A DNA stretch of 6,718 bases, from the NCBI GenBank assembly GCA_025362255.1, contig JANYGY010000073.1, forward strand, positions 1-6,718, read 5' to 3'. The stretch is from Planctomycetales bacterium (GTDB lineage Bacteria; Planctomycetota; UBA11346). Under the pieces are notes generated by a model that saw only the letters and a program-made list of their open reading frames with translations, made no database searches and was not told the origin of the DNA. A program made the translations under genes and the position numbers. Positions 6,355 to 6,718 of the stretch are shown here, one piece after another (positions within the stretch are counted from its first letter, which is position 1; each line of letters begins with the position of its first letter).

Positions 6355-6718
6355 GATTGCCGCACTATTTCATCGATCGCCCGATCTTCGCCGGAGTCCT
6401 GTCGATCGTCATCGTGCTGCTCGGCGCGCTGGCGATGACCAAATTGCCGATTTCGGAATATCCCGAAGTCGTGCCGCCGACAATCCGGATCAGCGCGACC
6501 TATCCCGGGGCCAGCCCCGAGACGATCGCCGCCACCGTGGCGGGGCCGATCGAACAGCAGATGACCGGCCTAGACCGCATGCTGTACCTGTTCTCGCAGA
6601 GCATGCCCGACGGCACGATGCAGCTCACCCTGACTTTTCGGCTGGGCACCGACCTCAACGTCGCGCTCACCGAGGTGCAGAACCGCATCCAGCGCGCGAC
6701 CCCGCGGTTGCCCGAAGA
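6351..6718 (+). CDS. RND efflux inner-membrane permease (MexF/AcrB, HAE1 family), N-terminal fragment cut by window edge
   Basis: Only the first 122 codons are present; family members are about 1,030-1,060 residues. The start MRLPHYFIDRPIFAGVLSIV is the hallmark N-terminus: a short cytoplasmic segment, then transmembrane helix 1 (about 11-30). It is followed by LPISEYPEVVPPTI (about 35-48), YPGASPETI, VAGPIEQQMTGLDRMLYLFSQS and GTDLNVALTEVQNRI, all diagnostic of the PN1 porter region of HAE1 proton-driven drug pumps. The start is GTG at 6351, whose bases overlap the adaptor stop (GTGA, 6351-6354). GAAGGGAAG ending six bases upstream provides a Shine-Dalgarno. The overlap indicates translational coupling to the adaptor. 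An outer-membrane factor gene may follow, outside the window. The resemblance is greater to MexF than to AcrB in the visible part. Confidence 0.95.
   Translation, partial: MRLPHYFIDRPIFAGVLSIVIVLLGALAMTKLPISEYPEVVPPTIRISATYPGASPETIAATVAGPIEQQMTGLDRMLYLFSQSMPDGTMQLTLTFRLGTDLNVALTEVQNRIQRATPRLPE

Noticed and set aside
6087..6365. Minus-strand frame with a FDES repeat pattern
   Set aside because: It is the antisense reading of the 12-bp repeat in the adaptor gene. The sense frame is fixed by the full MexE-like homology.

Overview
The window is GC-rich, densely coding DNA. The gene families (a glutathione-independent formaldehyde dehydrogenase, a YdeP-type molybdoenzyme, a DUF374 acyltransferase and a MexE/MexF-like efflux pair) point to a Gram-negative proteobacterium, possibly a gammaproteobacterium. 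That placement is inferred from gene content, since there is no rRNA or other phylogenetic marker. No tRNA, rRNA, CRISPR array, insertion sequence or phage gene was recognised.

Layout: two genes run leftward from about 3332. They encode a zinc-dependent formaldehyde dehydrogenase (2139-3332) and, nine bases further on, a molybdopterin oxidoreductase of the FdhF/YdeP family (2129 to the left edge, C-terminus cut off). A 169-base divergent spacer with two short perfect palindromes separates them from the rightward genes. These are a DUF374 lysophospholipid acyltransferase-like protein (3502-4212), a TetR-family repressor (4369-4998), a MexE-like lipoprotein adaptor (5056-6354) and the start of a MexF-like RND permease (6351 to the right edge).

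How the genes may work together: the leftward pair looks like a two-step C1 detoxification module. The dehydrogenase would oxidise formaldehyde to formate, and the molybdoenzyme, which keeps a Cys-His pair alignable with the Sec-His pair of formate dehydrogenase H, could oxidise formate to CO2. The second step is inference, because YdeP-type proteins do not have a settled substrate. The rightward tetR-adaptor-permease block is a standard efflux operon. An 8+8 bp palindrome overlaps the tetR ribosome-binding region and is the obvious operator.

I see no clearly new system. The points most worth a second look are the in-frame, single-stop junction between the two leftward genes, the retained formate dehydrogenase-like residues in the molybdoenzyme, the operator that overlaps a Shine-Dalgarno sequence, and a perfectly in-frame 12-bp coding minisatellite at the adaptor C-terminus.
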